This document shows positions 50,225-61,236 of a stretch of 64,000 nt of DNA, in pieces (the first letter of the stretch is position 1; each line of letters opens with the position of its first letter). Source of the DNA: Panulirus ornatus (Eukaryota; Arthropoda; Malacostraca; Decapoda; Palinuridae); contig NC_092255.1 in the NCBI RefSeq assembly GCF_036320965.1, positions 14,806,563 through 14,870,562 of the forward strand, written 5' to 3'. The translations under genes were made by a program, and so were the position numbers. A model generated the notes under the pieces. The model was not told the origin of the DNA, did not search any database, and saw nothing but the letters and a program-made list of their open reading frames with translations.

Positions 50225-51450
50225 GATCACTCTATCTCCTCTGCCCTATCCGTTCATCACTGGAGTCGAGTCTGGAGTCCACAAACATAATCGACTCATC
50301 TCCTCTGCCCTATCCGTTCATCATTAGAGTCGAGTCTTGGAGTCCACAAACATAATCGACTCATCTCCTCTGCCCTATCCGTTCATCACTGGAGTCGAGT
50401 CTGGAGTCCACAAACATAATCGACTCATCTCCTCTGCCCTATCCGTTCATCACTGGAGTCGAGTCTGGAGTCCGGAAACATGATCGACTCATCTCCTCTG
50501 CCCTATCCGTTCATCATTAGAGTCGAGTCTGGAGTCCGGAACCATAATCGACTCATCTCCTCTGCCCTATCCGTTCATCACTGGAGTCCAGTCTGGAGTC
50601 CACAAACATAATCGACTCATCTCCTCTGCCCTATCCGTTCATCACTGGAGTCGAGTCTGGAGTCCACAAACATAATCGACTCATCTCCTCTGCCCTATCC
50701 GTTCATCACTGGAGTCGAGTCTGGAGTCCGGAAACATGATCGACTCATCTCCTCTGCCCTATCCGTTCATCACTGGCGTCGAGTCTGGAGTCCACAAACA
50801 TAATCGACTCATCTCCTCTGCCCTATCCGTTCATCACTGGAGTCGAGTCTGGAGTCCGGAAACATAATCGACTCATCTCCTCTGCCCTATCCGTTCATCA
50901 CTGGAGTCGAGTCTGGTGTCCACAAACATAATCGACTCATCTCCTCTGCCCTATCCGTTCATCACTGGAGTCGAGTCTGGAGTCCGGAACCATAATCGAC
51001 TCATCTCCTCTGCCCTATCCGTTCATCACTGGAGTCGAGTCTGGAGTCCGGAACCATAATCGACTCATCTCCTCTGCCCTATCCGTTCATCACTGGAGTC
51101 GAGTCTGGAGTCCGGAAACATGATCGACTAATCTCCTCTGCCCTATCCGTTCATCATTAGAGTCGAGTCTGGAGTCCACAAACATAATCGACTCATCTCC
51201 TCTGCCCTATCCGTTCATCATTAGAGTCGAGTCTTGGAGTCCACAAACATAATCGACTCATCTCCTCTGCCCTATCCGTTCATCACTGGCGTCGAGTCTG
51301 GAGTCCACAAACATAATCGACTCATCTCCTCTGCCCTATCCGTTCATCACTGGCGTCGAGTCTGGAGTCCACAAACATAATCGACTCATCTCCTCTGCCC
51401 TATCCGTTCATCACTGGAGTCGAGTCTGGAGTCCGGAACCATAATCGACT
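50225..51450 (+). repeat. 64-bp minisatellite, about 19 copies
   Basis: Unit CATCTCCTCTGCCCTATCCG plus TTCATCACTGGAGTCGAGTC and TGGAGTCCACAAACATAATCG-ACT (broken here for length). Three positions vary between units: CACTGG or CATTAG, CACAAACATAAT or GGAAACATGAT or GGAACCATAAT, and GGAGTCG or GGCGTCG. The variants are interspersed in runs. Confidence 0.97.
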
Positions 51451-51784
51451 CATTTCCTTACCAAGATATGAATCTAATCGACGAGACAATGGTGGGATGA
51501 ATGACGACCCATTCGAGACCATGAAAGGAATCAAAATATGATGTCGCCTCCGTTTCCCCGTGCCATTTCCAACATCATTGTCTTCGCGCAGGTTAGGTTC
51601 AGTCATAAGTGCCATCCTGTGCTTGCCAACACCTCGACGATGAACCTTATCGGTCAAATTGTAGGTCATGCGTCCTTCCCGATTATGAGTTATAGCTCTG
51701 TCTTGCATTCCTCACGTTGCTTGGGGTGTATAAAGGACAAAATACGTGCGAACGACGTGGTGGTTCAGCTCCTAGTAGGTCAGA

Positions 51785-52200
51785 GGGCATGACCTAAGGC
51801 CCGAACCTTTGTGCTCAAGGGTCGTGTAACTGCTCAAGGTCAAGGGTTGGTAGCGGATCGCGATTTAAGAACTTGCAGTTCTGCTCAGAGGGTCTTATGG
51901 TCGTGGTGAAGGGCCCTATAGGCGTGCTCAGAGGTCTTATGATCGTGTTCAAGGGCCCTATAGTCGTGCTCAGAGGTCTTATGATCGTGTTCAAGGGTCC
52001 TTTAGTTGTGTTCAGGGGGTCTTATGGTCGTGTTTAAGGGTCCTACAGTCCTACTGTCGTGCTCAGGGGGTCTTATGGTCGTGTTCAAAGGTTATACTGT
52101 CGTGCTCAGGGGTCTTATGGTCGTGGTCAAAGATCTTACCGTCGTGTTCAGGAGGTCTTATGGTCGTGTTCAAAGGTCTCAGTCGTGTTCAGGGAGAAAA
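51785..52200 (+). repeat. GGTCTTATGGTCGTGTTCAA repeat (element copy 2)
   Basis: About 40-bp units alternate GGGGGTCTTATGGTCGTG and GGTCCTATAGTCGTGCTCAG. It is preceded by CATGACCTAAGGCCCGAACC and TTTGTGCTCAAGGGTCGTG, which relates it to the arrays at 41300 and 55010. Confidence 0.75.
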
Positions 52201-52267
52201 ATCTATTTGAGACTTGGTTCAATGCTGGATGAGATGGTTCTCAAGGCACTGTTATTTCCTTTATGTT

Positions 52268-52490
52268 AGTCGAGACGGCACGGGCAACAGAGACGGTACA
52301 AGCAACAGAGACGGCACGGGCAACAGAGACGGTATGAGCAACAGAGACGGCACGAGCAACAGAGACGGTACGAGCAAAAGAGACAGTAAGAGCAAGAGAG
52401 ACGGTACAAGCAAGAGAGACGGCACGGGCAACAGAGACGGTACGAGCAACAGAGACGGTACGAGCAACAGAGACGGTACGAGCAACTGAA
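52268..52490 (+). repeat. 18-bp minisatellite, about 12 copies
   Basis: Unit GAGACGGTACGAGCAACA, with ACGGGC and AAGAGC variants. The unit length keeps frames open on both strands. Confidence 0.95.
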
Positions 52491-52538
52491 TGCTGTAATC
52501 GAGGCCATCTCGACCACCTCACTCTCTACATGTCCGTA

Positions 52539-52688
52539 CCTCAGCCAGGTACCCAGTTTATCGACCATCCCATTGAAGAGGATGAACAGCTTGGTTTGAC
52601 TGTACACCCACTGCTGCAACCACGTTTGGATCCGAGACACTGGACCTCGAGCGGCCCTTGAATGCAACATGGTCAGCAACGCTAAGGG
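52539..52688 (-). mobile_element. tRNA-derived SINE (SINE-T), diverged
   Basis: CAGCCAGGTACCCAGTTTAT, GAGGATGAACAGCTTGG and GGTCAGCAACGCTAAGG match the SINE-T order. The B-box is degraded (TTTGGATCC). Minus orientation. Confidence 0.7.
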
Positions 52689-52689
52689 C

Positions 52690-53375
52690 GACACCGTACA
52701 GGTCCACACGTTCACTCCCATGTACCATACAGGTCCATACTTTCCCTTCCGTGTACCATACAGGTCCATACGTTCACTCCCGTGTACCATACATGACCAC
52801 ACGTTCACATCCGTGTACCATACGGGTCCACACGTTCCCTCCCGTGTACCATACAGGTCCGCACGTTCCTTCCCGTGTACCATACAGGTCCACACGTTCC
52901 TCCCGTGTAACATACAGGTCCATACGTTCCCTCCCGTGTACCATACAGGTCCATACGTTCACATCCGTGTACGATACAGGTCCGTACGTTCACACCCGTG
53001 TACCATACAGGTCCGCACGTTCCTTCCCGTGTAACATACAGGTCCACACGCTCCCTCCCGTGTACCATACAGGTCCATACGTTCACATCCGTGTACGATA
53101 CAGGTCCGTACGTTCACACCCGTGTACCATACAGGTCCGCACGTTCCTTCCCGTGTACCATACAGGTCCACACGTTCCCTCCCGTGTACCATACAGGTCC
53201 GCACGTTCACACCCGTGTACCATACAGGTCCATACGTTCACATCCGTGTACGATACAGGTCCGTACGTTCACACCCGTGTACCATACAGGTCCACACGTT
53301 CCCTCCCGTGTACCATACAGGTCCACACGCTCCCTCCCGTGTACCATACGGGTCCGTACGTTCGCACCCGTGTCT
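52690..53375 (+). repeat. 31-bp minisatellite, about 22 copies, four-type higher-order
   Basis: Unit CACGTTCCCTCCCGTGTACC plus ATACAGGTCCA. Types marked ATACGTTCACATCC, GTACGTTCACACCC, GCACGTTCCTTCCC and ACACG(T/C)TCCCTCCC follow in that order at least twice (about 52950-53190), giving a 124-bp composite period. Confidence 0.97.
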
Positions 53376-53710
53376 CCAACGAACTTACCGGTGTTCCAGC
53401 ATTTCTTATGTTACCCCGTCACTGCCGAACTCTTAAGAGGTACACGAGACCCGACCTCAACCCCCAATTCCTGTTTTTGTTCTGGTATACAGGTACCTCA
53501 GGACCTGGGCCAAGTTCCCAAGCTCCCGGGAGCACGTCGACCGTGAGGGGGACCGTGTGTTGACACCGCGAACACAGAAACGCTGCTCAGAAGCCTCATT
53601 TATATAAGCCCAACCTCCCCTCTCCCTCTCCAACCCCCCCCACTCGGTGCAGCGCCGGGTGGTACTACTACTACTACTACCCCCGCCCCCCCCCCAGGCT
53701 CTTACTGCCA

Positions 53711-53712
<2 letters not shown>
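53376..53712. other. Unassigned DNA
   Basis: Contains a (TAC)n run near 53665-53680 and C-runs. No gene recognised. Confidence 0.4.
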
Positions 53713-53802
<90 letters not shown>

Positions 53803-53901
53803 CACTAGCTAGCGAAGTCATTAAGACGTTTTCTATATACATTTATCGAGATGCATAGACAACAGTATTCGGGTTGGCTGGCACACACTGAAGGAAGACA
53901 G

Positions 53902-53979
<78 letters not shown>

Positions 53980-53980
53980 C
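53713..53980 (+). repeat. Two (GA)n tracts
   Basis: About 53713-53799 and 53905-53978, separated by roughly 105 bases of mixed sequence. Confidence 0.95.
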
Positions 53981-54102
53981 GAACCCTGTGTAATTACACT
54001 TTACTCACGTCTTGACTGACATCTGGAAAACAAGATGGGCCTGTCACCCCCCCCTCGGGATCTAGTTTTCTTTACCTCCCGCCGGCACGTTGGTAGGGAG
54101 GT

Positions 54103-54105
54103 AAA

Positions 54106-54138
<33 letters not shown>

Positions 54139-54153
54139 ACACACACACACACA
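54103..54153 (+). repeat. (AC)n microsatellite
   Basis: AC dinucleotides with one TC change. The region 54154-54890 is otherwise unassigned. Confidence 0.95.
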
Positions 54154-54719
54154 CCACACTGGCCCACCTTGGCCGTGCCTCTCCCCTGGTGCATTGGACC
54201 AGCCCACCACACTCCCACACACCTGTCAGCGCCCTAGCAAGGCGCTTCTGTTTTGCCTCCCTCCCTCCCTCCGCAGGGTCTGCCCGCACTCAATTTTCCC
54301 CCCTCTACCGTGCACTGCCGTGCATTCCCCTCCCTATCTATGCACGGGGTCCCAGCATCCCAGATTGGGGTGGTGTTTGTGGACACTGGCGCGTGCCCTT
54401 CCAAAAATTTTTTCGTTTTCTGTGGCCAGTCCACAACAGGCGAAACTATGCTAAATTCTCAGCTCGGTACACTTTCCCTTTCTTTTTAACACCAATTTGG
54501 TACGTTACGAGGAACACCAGCATCCTCCAACTTCTTCAGCAACTCTGTAATATCATTTTACCCTCGCGGAGTCGCTATATAAACTTGTTCTATATATAAA
54601 CTTCCCGCATTTTTATCTCCTTAACTCAATGTTGCCAGAAAAGTTTTGTCTCAACAGGTGGGAGGAAGGGAAGAGTTTTTTGGACATTATTCAATAAAAA
54701 CTTACACGACATGATCATG

Positions 54720-54785
54720 ATCCACCTCTGGCCGTCCAGGATTCGAACCCGGTCTTACGTCGTGGCAGGCAGGTTATGATATATC
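54720..54785 (-). other. tRNA-like remnant
   Basis: On the minus strand CCGGGTTCGAATCCTGGACG carries a B-box-like motif. No A-box is seen upstream. Possible SINE head remnant. Confidence 0.35.
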
Positions 54786-54894
54786 CATAAATACGAAAGA
54801 AAAATAATGTAGAGACAAGAATTCCCATGAATTGATCACTTTGAATTGATTAACTTGGGTTAATAAATCAAACCTCTTAAATATGCTGGTATGG

Positions 54895-55975
54895 CCCTCA
54901 ACACGACGGTACGACCCTTGGGCATGACGCCCTGATGGCCTTTGACCCTTAAAGGCTCAAGGCAAAGGCCAGGTCGTTATTCTAAATGGTTGGGTCAAAA
55001 GGCCTGGCTATCATAACCGAGGCTTGTACCATCGTGCTCAAGTGTCGTAAGACCGTTCTCAAGGGTCGTACCGTTGTGCTCAAGTGTCGTCCGACAGTCC
55101 TCAGGGGTAGTACCGTCGTGCTCAAGTGTCGTACGACCGATCTCAAGGGTCGTATCGTCGTGCTCAAGCGTCGTACGACCGTTCTCAAGGTTTGTACCGC
55201 CGTGCTCAAGTGTCGTACGACCGATCTCAAGGGTCGACCGTCGTGCTCAAGCGTCGCACGACCGTTCTCAGGGTTAGTACCGTCGTGCTCAAGTGTCGTA
55301 CGACCGATCTCAAGGGTCGTGCCGTCGTGCTCAAGTGTCGTACTACTGTTCTTGATCGCACCGTCGTTCTCCTGTCGTACGACCGATCTCAAGGGTCGTA
55401 CCGTCGTGCTCAAGTGTCGTACTACTGTTCTCAAGGATCGTACCGTCGTGCTCAGTGAGCGTGCCGATGTGATCAACGTACGTGCCGACGTACTGAAGGA
55501 TCATCCTACTCAAGTGTCGCATCGTCGCACCGTCGTCGTAGTCAGGGATCGTATCGTCATCGCACTCGTGGACCGTACCGTCGTACTCAAGGATCGTACC
55601 GTTACCATACTTAGGAATCGTACCGTTGTGCTCAAGGATCGCACCGTCGTGCTCAAGGATCGTACCGTCGTGCTCAAGGATCGTACCGTCATGCTCAAGA
55701 ATCGTACCGTCGTGCTCAAGGATCGCACCGTCGCGCTCAAGGATCGTACCGTCGTACTCAAGGATCGTACCGTCGTGCTTGCTCAAGAATCGTACCGTTG
55801 TACTCAAGGAACATGCCGTCATACTCAAGGATCGTACCATTATGCTCTAGGATCGTACCGTCGTGTTCAAGGGTCGTACCGTCGTGCTCAAGTATCGTAC
55901 CACCGTCGTGCTCAAGGATCGTACCATCACCGTACTCAAGGATCGTACCGTCGCACACAAGACCCTTCCGGCACA
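54895..55975 (+). mobile_element. Element with 21/42-bp GTCGTACCGTCGTGCTCAAG array (copy 3)
   Basis: Leader at 54895-55010 has TGGCCTTTGACC, a TGGGTCAAAAGGCC word and TATCATAACCGAGGCTTGTA. The array follows: first 42-bp units pairing CTCAAGTGTCGTACGACCG with TCTCAAGGGTCGTACCGTCG (to about 55490), then 21-bp units TCAAGGATCGTACCGTCGTG plus C (about 55610-55960). A 367-codon open frame spans it, but it is purely periodic and is not called a gene. The leader is shared with 41300-41420. Confidence 0.75.
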
Positions 55976-56287
55976 GCACACACACACACACATCACAGTG
56001 TTGATCTTACCATCGTGTACCTCGACCCCCCATCCCCAACCCCATCCCCCCCCAAAAGCCTCATTATATACGCAACACAAATGACGTAAACTGCAGAGAT
56101 CACCCTTCATCCCAATTAACCCAGCCATCCTGGCGGGGATGTGCCGTCGACAGGTGACACTCCGGGCATGACGCAAACGAACCCAAAGTGTCGAATCAGA
56201 ATAGGATGATGAAGCTGGTCTTCGCTTCGCCCCTCCTCACCTCCACACACTACGACACCACATCTTCCCTCCCTCCCTCTGGCAACG
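55976..56287. other. Unassigned DNA
   Basis: A short (AC)n at 55978-55993 and C-rich sequence. No gene recognised. Confidence 0.4.
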
Positions 56288-56288
56288 C

Positions 56289-56327
<39 letters not shown>
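56288..56327 (+). repeat. (GT)n microsatellite
   Basis: About 19 GT dinucleotides. The stretch 56328-56730 is unassigned; its open frames have no recognisable domain. Confidence 0.95.
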
Positions 56328-56333
<6 letters not shown>

Positions 56334-56734
56334 AGGACTGGTCGTATTCACAGACGATGTACGTACAAGCCCCAACCAGCTAATTTAGTCGCTACTTTGG
56401 AGGTTTGTTGAAGTCAAGTCGGGTTAGGTTAGGGAGGCAACAGGGGGTAGTGTCCCATGTCTGGAGGGTATACACAGTACTCAATATTGGGACTAATGAG
56501 CCTTCCAAGACTGGTCCATGTCCCCGGGACATATCATCCCTCTCATTAAGAGGTCTTATCAGCCTATCTGAGGTGTCCATGTCCCCAGACGACATGGTCT
56601 TCACTGGTAAGTTAAGTCTAGAGAGCCTATCAAAGGCCAATACTTTACTGATTATATGTATACCTACTGGATGCAGGGTCCGTGGGAGGGGTGGCTCACA
56701 TACTGTGCTAATTCTTAAGGATATGTCTACGGTG

Positions 56735-57875
56735 ATAGGTCTACAGCCTGGGGGGGTAGGTCTACAGCCTGGGGGGTAGGTCTACAGCCTAGGGGGGTAG
56801 GTCTACAGCCTGGGGGGTAGGTCTACAGCCTGGGGGGTTGGTCTACAGCCTAGGGGGTAGGTCTACAGTCTGGGGGGGTAGGTCTACAGCCTGGGGGTAG
56901 GTCTACAGCCTGGGGAGGTAGGTCTACAGCCTGGGGGGGTAGGTCTACAGCCTGGGGGGGTAGGTCTACAGCCTGGGGGGGTAGGTCTACAGCCTGGGGG
57001 TAGGTCTACAGCCTGGGGGGGGGTATGTCTACAGCCTGGGGGGGTAGGTCTACAGCCTGGGGGGGTAGGTCTACAGCCTGGGGGGTAGGTCTACAGCCTG
57101 GGGGTATGTCTACAGCCTGGGGGGTATGTCTACAGCCTGGGGGGTAGGTCTACAGCCTGGGGGGTAGGTCTACAGCCTGGAGGGTAGGTCTACAGCCTGG
57201 GGGTATGTCTACAGCCTGGGGGGTAGGTCTACAGCCTGGGGGGTAGGACTAAAGCCTGGGGGGGTAGGTCTACAGCCTGGGGGGTAGGTCTAAAGCCTGG
57301 GGGGGTAGGTCTACAGCCTGGGGGGTAGGTCTACAGCCTGGGGGGGTAGGTCTACAGCCTGGGGGGGTAGGTCTACAGCCTGGGGGGTAGGTCTACAGCC
57401 TAGGGGGTAGGTCTACAGCCTAGGGGGTAGGTCTACAGCCTGGGGAATAGGTCTACAGTCTGGGGGTAGGTCTACAGTCTGGGGGTAGGTCTACAGCCTG
57501 GGGGGTAGGTCTACAGCCTGGGGGGTAGGTCTACAGCCTGGAGGGTAGGTCTACAGCCTGGGGGGTAGGTCTACAGCCTGGGGGGGTAGGTCTACAGCCT
57601 GGGGGTAGGTCTACAGCCTGGAGGTAGGTCTACAGCCTGGGGGGTAGGTCTACAGCCTGGGGGGGTAGGTCTACAGCCTGGGGGTTAGGTCTACAGCCTG
57701 GGGGGTAGGTCTACAGCCTGGGGGGTAGGTCTACAGCCTGGGGGGGTAGATCTACAGCCTGGGGGTAGGTCTACAGCCTGGGGGGGTAGGTCTACAGCCT
57801 GGGGGGGTAGGTCTACAGCCTGGGGGGGTAGGTCTACAGCCTGGGGGGGTAGGTCTACAGCCTGGGGGGTAGGTC
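56735..57875 (+). repeat. G-rich about 21-bp minisatellite, about 52 copies
   Basis: Unit GGTAGGTCTACAGCCTGGGG with a G-run that varies from three to seven, so unit length varies from about 20 to 24. Rare units differ by single bases (TAGGGGG, CTGGAGG, TATGTC, AAAGCC). Every unit supplies a G-run, which makes the plus strand a strong candidate for G-quadruplex formation. Confidence 0.97.
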
Positions 57876-58244
57876 CACGCAACACCAGCCATATGAGCAC
57901 CAGGGCGCCCCATCTGTGCAGCAAGCAGGAACATCTCATTCCGACCGCCCATACAACACGCATCGGGGGAGGTGAAGGAGGTTCACCCAGCCAAGCTCGG
58001 CAGAGATCAGCCGCTGACGGACTGTTAAATAGCGTCAGGAGAACGTACGAAGAGCAGGTACGATCTACACCCAGTCGTCCGTAGTGCCTGGTCGTGACCA
58101 CCGACTCTCGTCAGGGAGAAAGGAGGTATACAGTGGTCGCGCCACAGCCAGCTGGCGTCATGGAAACAGAGACGGATGGCTTAAGGGAAGCCGTGAGGTC
58201 AGACGATGCGTTAAGATCCACCCGGTTTGGGGGATCTCTTTCCC
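57876..58244. other. Unassigned DNA
   Basis: Separates two large arrays. No gene or repeat recognised. Confidence 0.4.
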
Positions 58245-58870
58245 TGTAGGATGAGGGACTCCTCCCTGGAGGATGAGGGTTGAGGGACTCCTCCCTGGAG
58301 GATGAGGGTTGAGGGACTCCTCCCTGGAGGATGAGGGTAGAGGAACTCCTCCCTGGAGGATGAGGGTAGAGGAACTCCTCCCTGGAGGATGAGGGTAGAG
58401 GAACTCCTCCCTGGAGGATGAGGGTTGAGGAACTCCTCCCTGGAGGATGAGGGTTGAGGAACTCCTCCCTGGAGGATGAGGGTTGAGGAACTCCTCCCTG
58501 GAGGATGAGGGTAGAGGAACACCTCCCTGGAGGATGAAGGTAGAGGAACTCCTCCCTGGAGGATGAGGGTAGAGGAACTCCTCCCTGGAGGATGAGGGTT
58601 GAGGGACTCCTCCCTGGAGGATGAGGGTAGAGGAACTCCTCCCTGGAGGATGAGGGTAGAGGAACTCCTCCCTGGAGGATGAGGGTTGAGGAACTCCTCC
58701 CTGGAGGATGAGGGTTGAGGGACTCCTCCCTGGAGGATGAGGGTAGAGGAACTCCTCCCTGGAGGATGAGGGTAGAGGAACTCCTCCCTGGAGGATGAGG
58801 GTTCAGGAACTCCTCCCTGGAGGATGAGGGTTCAGGAACTCCCTGGAGGATGAGGGTAGAGGGACTTCTT
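58245..58870 (+). repeat. 29-bp minisatellite, about 21 copies
   Basis: Unit CTCCCTGGAGGATGAGGGTA plus GAGGAACTC. Variants GGTTGAGGGACTC, GGTTGAGGAACTC and GGTAGAGGAACTC occur in short blocks. The CTCCCTGGAGGA segment holds a CTCC/GGAG inverted pair. Confidence 0.97.
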
Positions 58871-58994
58871 CCTAGATGGGGAGTTGGAGGTTGATCCACC
58901 TACAAGGGGAGTTGGAGAGAGCTCGTTACCACCCTTTCCTGTGGCACTGTTTCCTCACATCCCTCTCAGTCAATGTGGACTTTACGTACGTCTG

Positions 58995-59240
58995 TACCAT
59001 CCCCTATCCTTGGGGATCAGGGGGGAGAAAGGACGCTACTTGCGCACGTTCAGCGTATCGTGGAGCAGGGAAGAAAGAACGCTACTTACGCACGCTCAGC
59101 GTATCGTTGAGGGCGAGTTAAATCGGCACGATTCAGGTCCGGGGGTGAAAAAAAAATCGGCTCTTTCCACATCTATATCAACGGTTTTCTCAAAACTGGA
59201 ACAAAAGCAGGAGCCAAGCGAGGATTCTTTTCATATCATT
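58995..59240 (+). mobile_element. Old, diverged SINE-A relative
   Basis: ATCCTTGGGGATCAGGGGGG with GAGAAAGGACGCTACTTGCG parallels the SINE-A 5' end, and CTGGAACAAAAGCAGGAGCC with AAGCGAGGATTC parallels its middle. A 44-bp segment (GAAAGGACGCTACTTGCGCA and GAAAGAACGCTACTTACGCA) is duplicated inside. The shared tail is not recognisable. Older subfamily or degraded copy. Confidence 0.5.
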
Positions 59241-59508
59241 CTAATCTCGTCATCGTATGTTAATCTCGTCATCGTATGTTTTTGATGGAAAAGGCGAAGC
59301 ACTTATTCTTGTTTAATCACCCCCTACATCAGGGTGAGTTTACGATGTATTCCAACTTACGTGTAAACTGTTTACCAATATCAAGTTGCTGGGGTGGTTA
59401 ACACTCCACTCTGTGCCTTGGTCCACGTTGCTTGAACACTCAAGAGTAAACACCATGCTCACGATGCGTAACGACAACTTGGCACAATTATTCAACATTC
59501 AACAATAT
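59241..59508. other. Unassigned DNA
   Basis: ATCTCGTCATCGTATGTTA is directly duplicated near 59245-59280. Nothing else recognised. Confidence 0.4.
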
Positions 59509-59677
59509 GAATAATAATAATGATAATAATAATATCAATCTTAATAATAATAATAATGATAATAATAATAATAATAATAATAATGATAATAATAATAATA
59601 ATAATAAGAAGAAGAAGAAGAAGAAGAGAGTAGGAGGAGGAAGTAGAAAGATAATAATAACAATAATAAAAATAATG

Positions 59678-59717
<40 letters not shown>

Positions 59718-59725
59718 TAAATAAT
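59509..59725 (+). repeat. (AAT)n with (AAG)n core
   Basis: AAT and GAT triplets flank AAGAAG near 59607-59624, much like the tract at 9787-10071. Confidence 0.92.
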
Positions 59726-60214
59726 GGCCTTGCCCACTTTAACCTAGAGGCACCAGGACCAAACAAATGGCCTCATGTACACACTCAACCTCAGGCTGTG
59801 TACTGTACACCAAAACCAAAACCTTCAGCCAGTGGTACAGGTATGCTGAGTACCCCTGGCAAGTTGTGAAGGAGTGTGGTGATTAAGAGGCTGGTGTATG
59901 GACGGAGCATCAGGTTGGAGGGGAAGAGCAGTGGCTTCAGGTGAGTGTGGATCAGGTATTTCCTTTAAAAAAAAAAAGAAATTTTGTGTCAGAAATACCT
60001 GGAGAAAGAGAGGGAGGGATTTCTATGTGGCATTTACGGATGCGATGCGATAAGTCTGACTGAGGCGACTTGTCCGGGGGCGTTGCGAATTAATGGGGCG
60101 AGTAGAAAGTCACAGTGAGGAGTTTGATCTTACTAGGAGAGTCAGTTATATGTGCGGGTGAGGAAGGGAGGAGGGTGAGGTGGTTCACCAGAGAAGGTGC
60201 GTCTGTGTCGAGGG
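59726..60214. other. Unassigned DNA
   Basis: No recognisable gene or repeat. Confidence 0.4.
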
Positions 60215-60765
60215 TGAGCACGTCCCCATGGATGTATTACTCTCTCCATGGACGGAGTGGTGAGGGAGGTGTATGATACGGCCCCCCGGAGCGAAGGATG
60301 GCTGTACCAGTGGGGGGAGATAGGATGGGGGACTGTGGGGGGTTGGGGGTGAGGGGGGGGAGGGCATGAATCAGCTGCTGTTTGCTGATGACGCGGCTCT
60401 GGTGGCAGACTCCTTAGAGAAAGGCATAAAGCTCTGACAAAGTATAGGGGAATGTCTGAAATTGAGAGACAGGAACACAAATCTCAACAAATGAAGGTAG
60501 TGGGACGCAGCGGAGGGTAGGATGAGAACAGGATGCACGCAGAGCAAGTCTGAAGGCGGAAGACCTGAAGAAGGTGGCGTGGCGTAGGTATCTGGGAGTG
60601 GACGGAGGGAGTAATGAAGGCGGCAGATGATGGGGGGTTTACAGTCCCAGGGTACACTGCGGAACACGTGTGAAGAGACGAGAGTGTGCGCGTCTCTCTG
60701 CTGGGGGCAAAGTTATGAGTCTGCCTGAAGGAATATATCAGTCCAAACACTGATGCACGAGCCAG
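60215..60765 (+). pseudogene. Old RTE-like RT relic
   Basis: Shifted frames still show [12 protein letters not shown] near 60251, MNQLLFADDAALVADSLEKG near 60366, a stop, KLRDRNTNLNK near 60460, RYLGVDGG near 60587 and an EGIYQS word near 60729. These line up in order with the younger LINE copies. Large parts between the words have diverged, and G-rich filler occurs at 60310-60360. An ancient member of the same clade. Confidence 0.72.
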
Positions 60766-60871
60766 TCTAAAATCTTGCCAAATTCCCTGGTTCCCCCACA
60801 CCTGACCTAACTTGTTACTTACCACCTGTGTCTGACATGACGGAGGCGGTAAATTCACTGATTGAGGTAGA

Positions 60872-60872
<1 letters not shown>

Positions 60873-60947
<75 letters not shown>
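60873..60947. repeat. (AT)n microsatellite
   Basis: TA tract bordering the SINE-A tail. Confidence 0.95.
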
Positions 60948-60949
<2 letters not shown>

Positions 60950-61062
60950 CTCTTCTTTCAAACTATTCGCCATATCCCGCGTTAGCAAGGTAGCGTTAAG
61001 AACAGAGGACTAGGCCTCTGAGGGAATATCCTCACCTGGCCCCCTTCTCTGTTCCTTCTTTT
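60948..61062 (-). mobile_element. SINE-A, 3' half, minus strand
   Basis: ATATCCCGCGTTAGCAAGGT to CTGTTCCTTCTTTTGG. It stops without an A-run and joins a second, plus-strand copy. Confidence 0.85.
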
Positions 61063-61236
61063 GGGGATAGGGGAGAAAGAATACTTCCCACGTATTCCCT
61101 GCGTGTCGTAGAAGGCGACTAAAAGGGGAGGGAGCGGGAGGCTGGAAATCCTCCCCTCTCGTTTTCAATTTTCCAAAAGAAGGAATAAAGAAAGGGGCCA
61201 AGTGAGGATATTCCCTCCAAGGCTCAGTTCTCTGTT
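61063..61236 (+). mobile_element. SINE-A, 5' part, plus strand
   Basis: Begins GGATAGGGGAGAAAGAATAC (the first bases of the palindrome are lost at the junction), then GTCGTAGAAGGCGACTAAAA and GAGGATATTCCCTCCAAGGC to CTCTGTTC, where it joins repeat C. The tail hairpin is missing. Confidence 0.85.

Noticed and set aside
52658..53563. 301-codon frame with RSTRSLPCTIQVH repeats
   Set aside because: Periodic translation of the 31-bp array, with competing frames on both strands.
54986..56089. 367-codon open frame of RTVVLKD-type repeats
   Set aside because: Produced by a 21/42-bp tandem repeat whose length is a multiple of three. Similar frames are open on the other strand, and there is no start, signal or domain.
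56418..56435. GGTTAGGTTAGGG, possible arthropod telomeric (TTAGG)n
   Set aside because: Only two units; no array.
58111..58899. 262-codon proline/serine-rich frame on the minus strand
   Set aside because: Direct translation of the 29-bp minisatellite; no unique sequence supports a protein.
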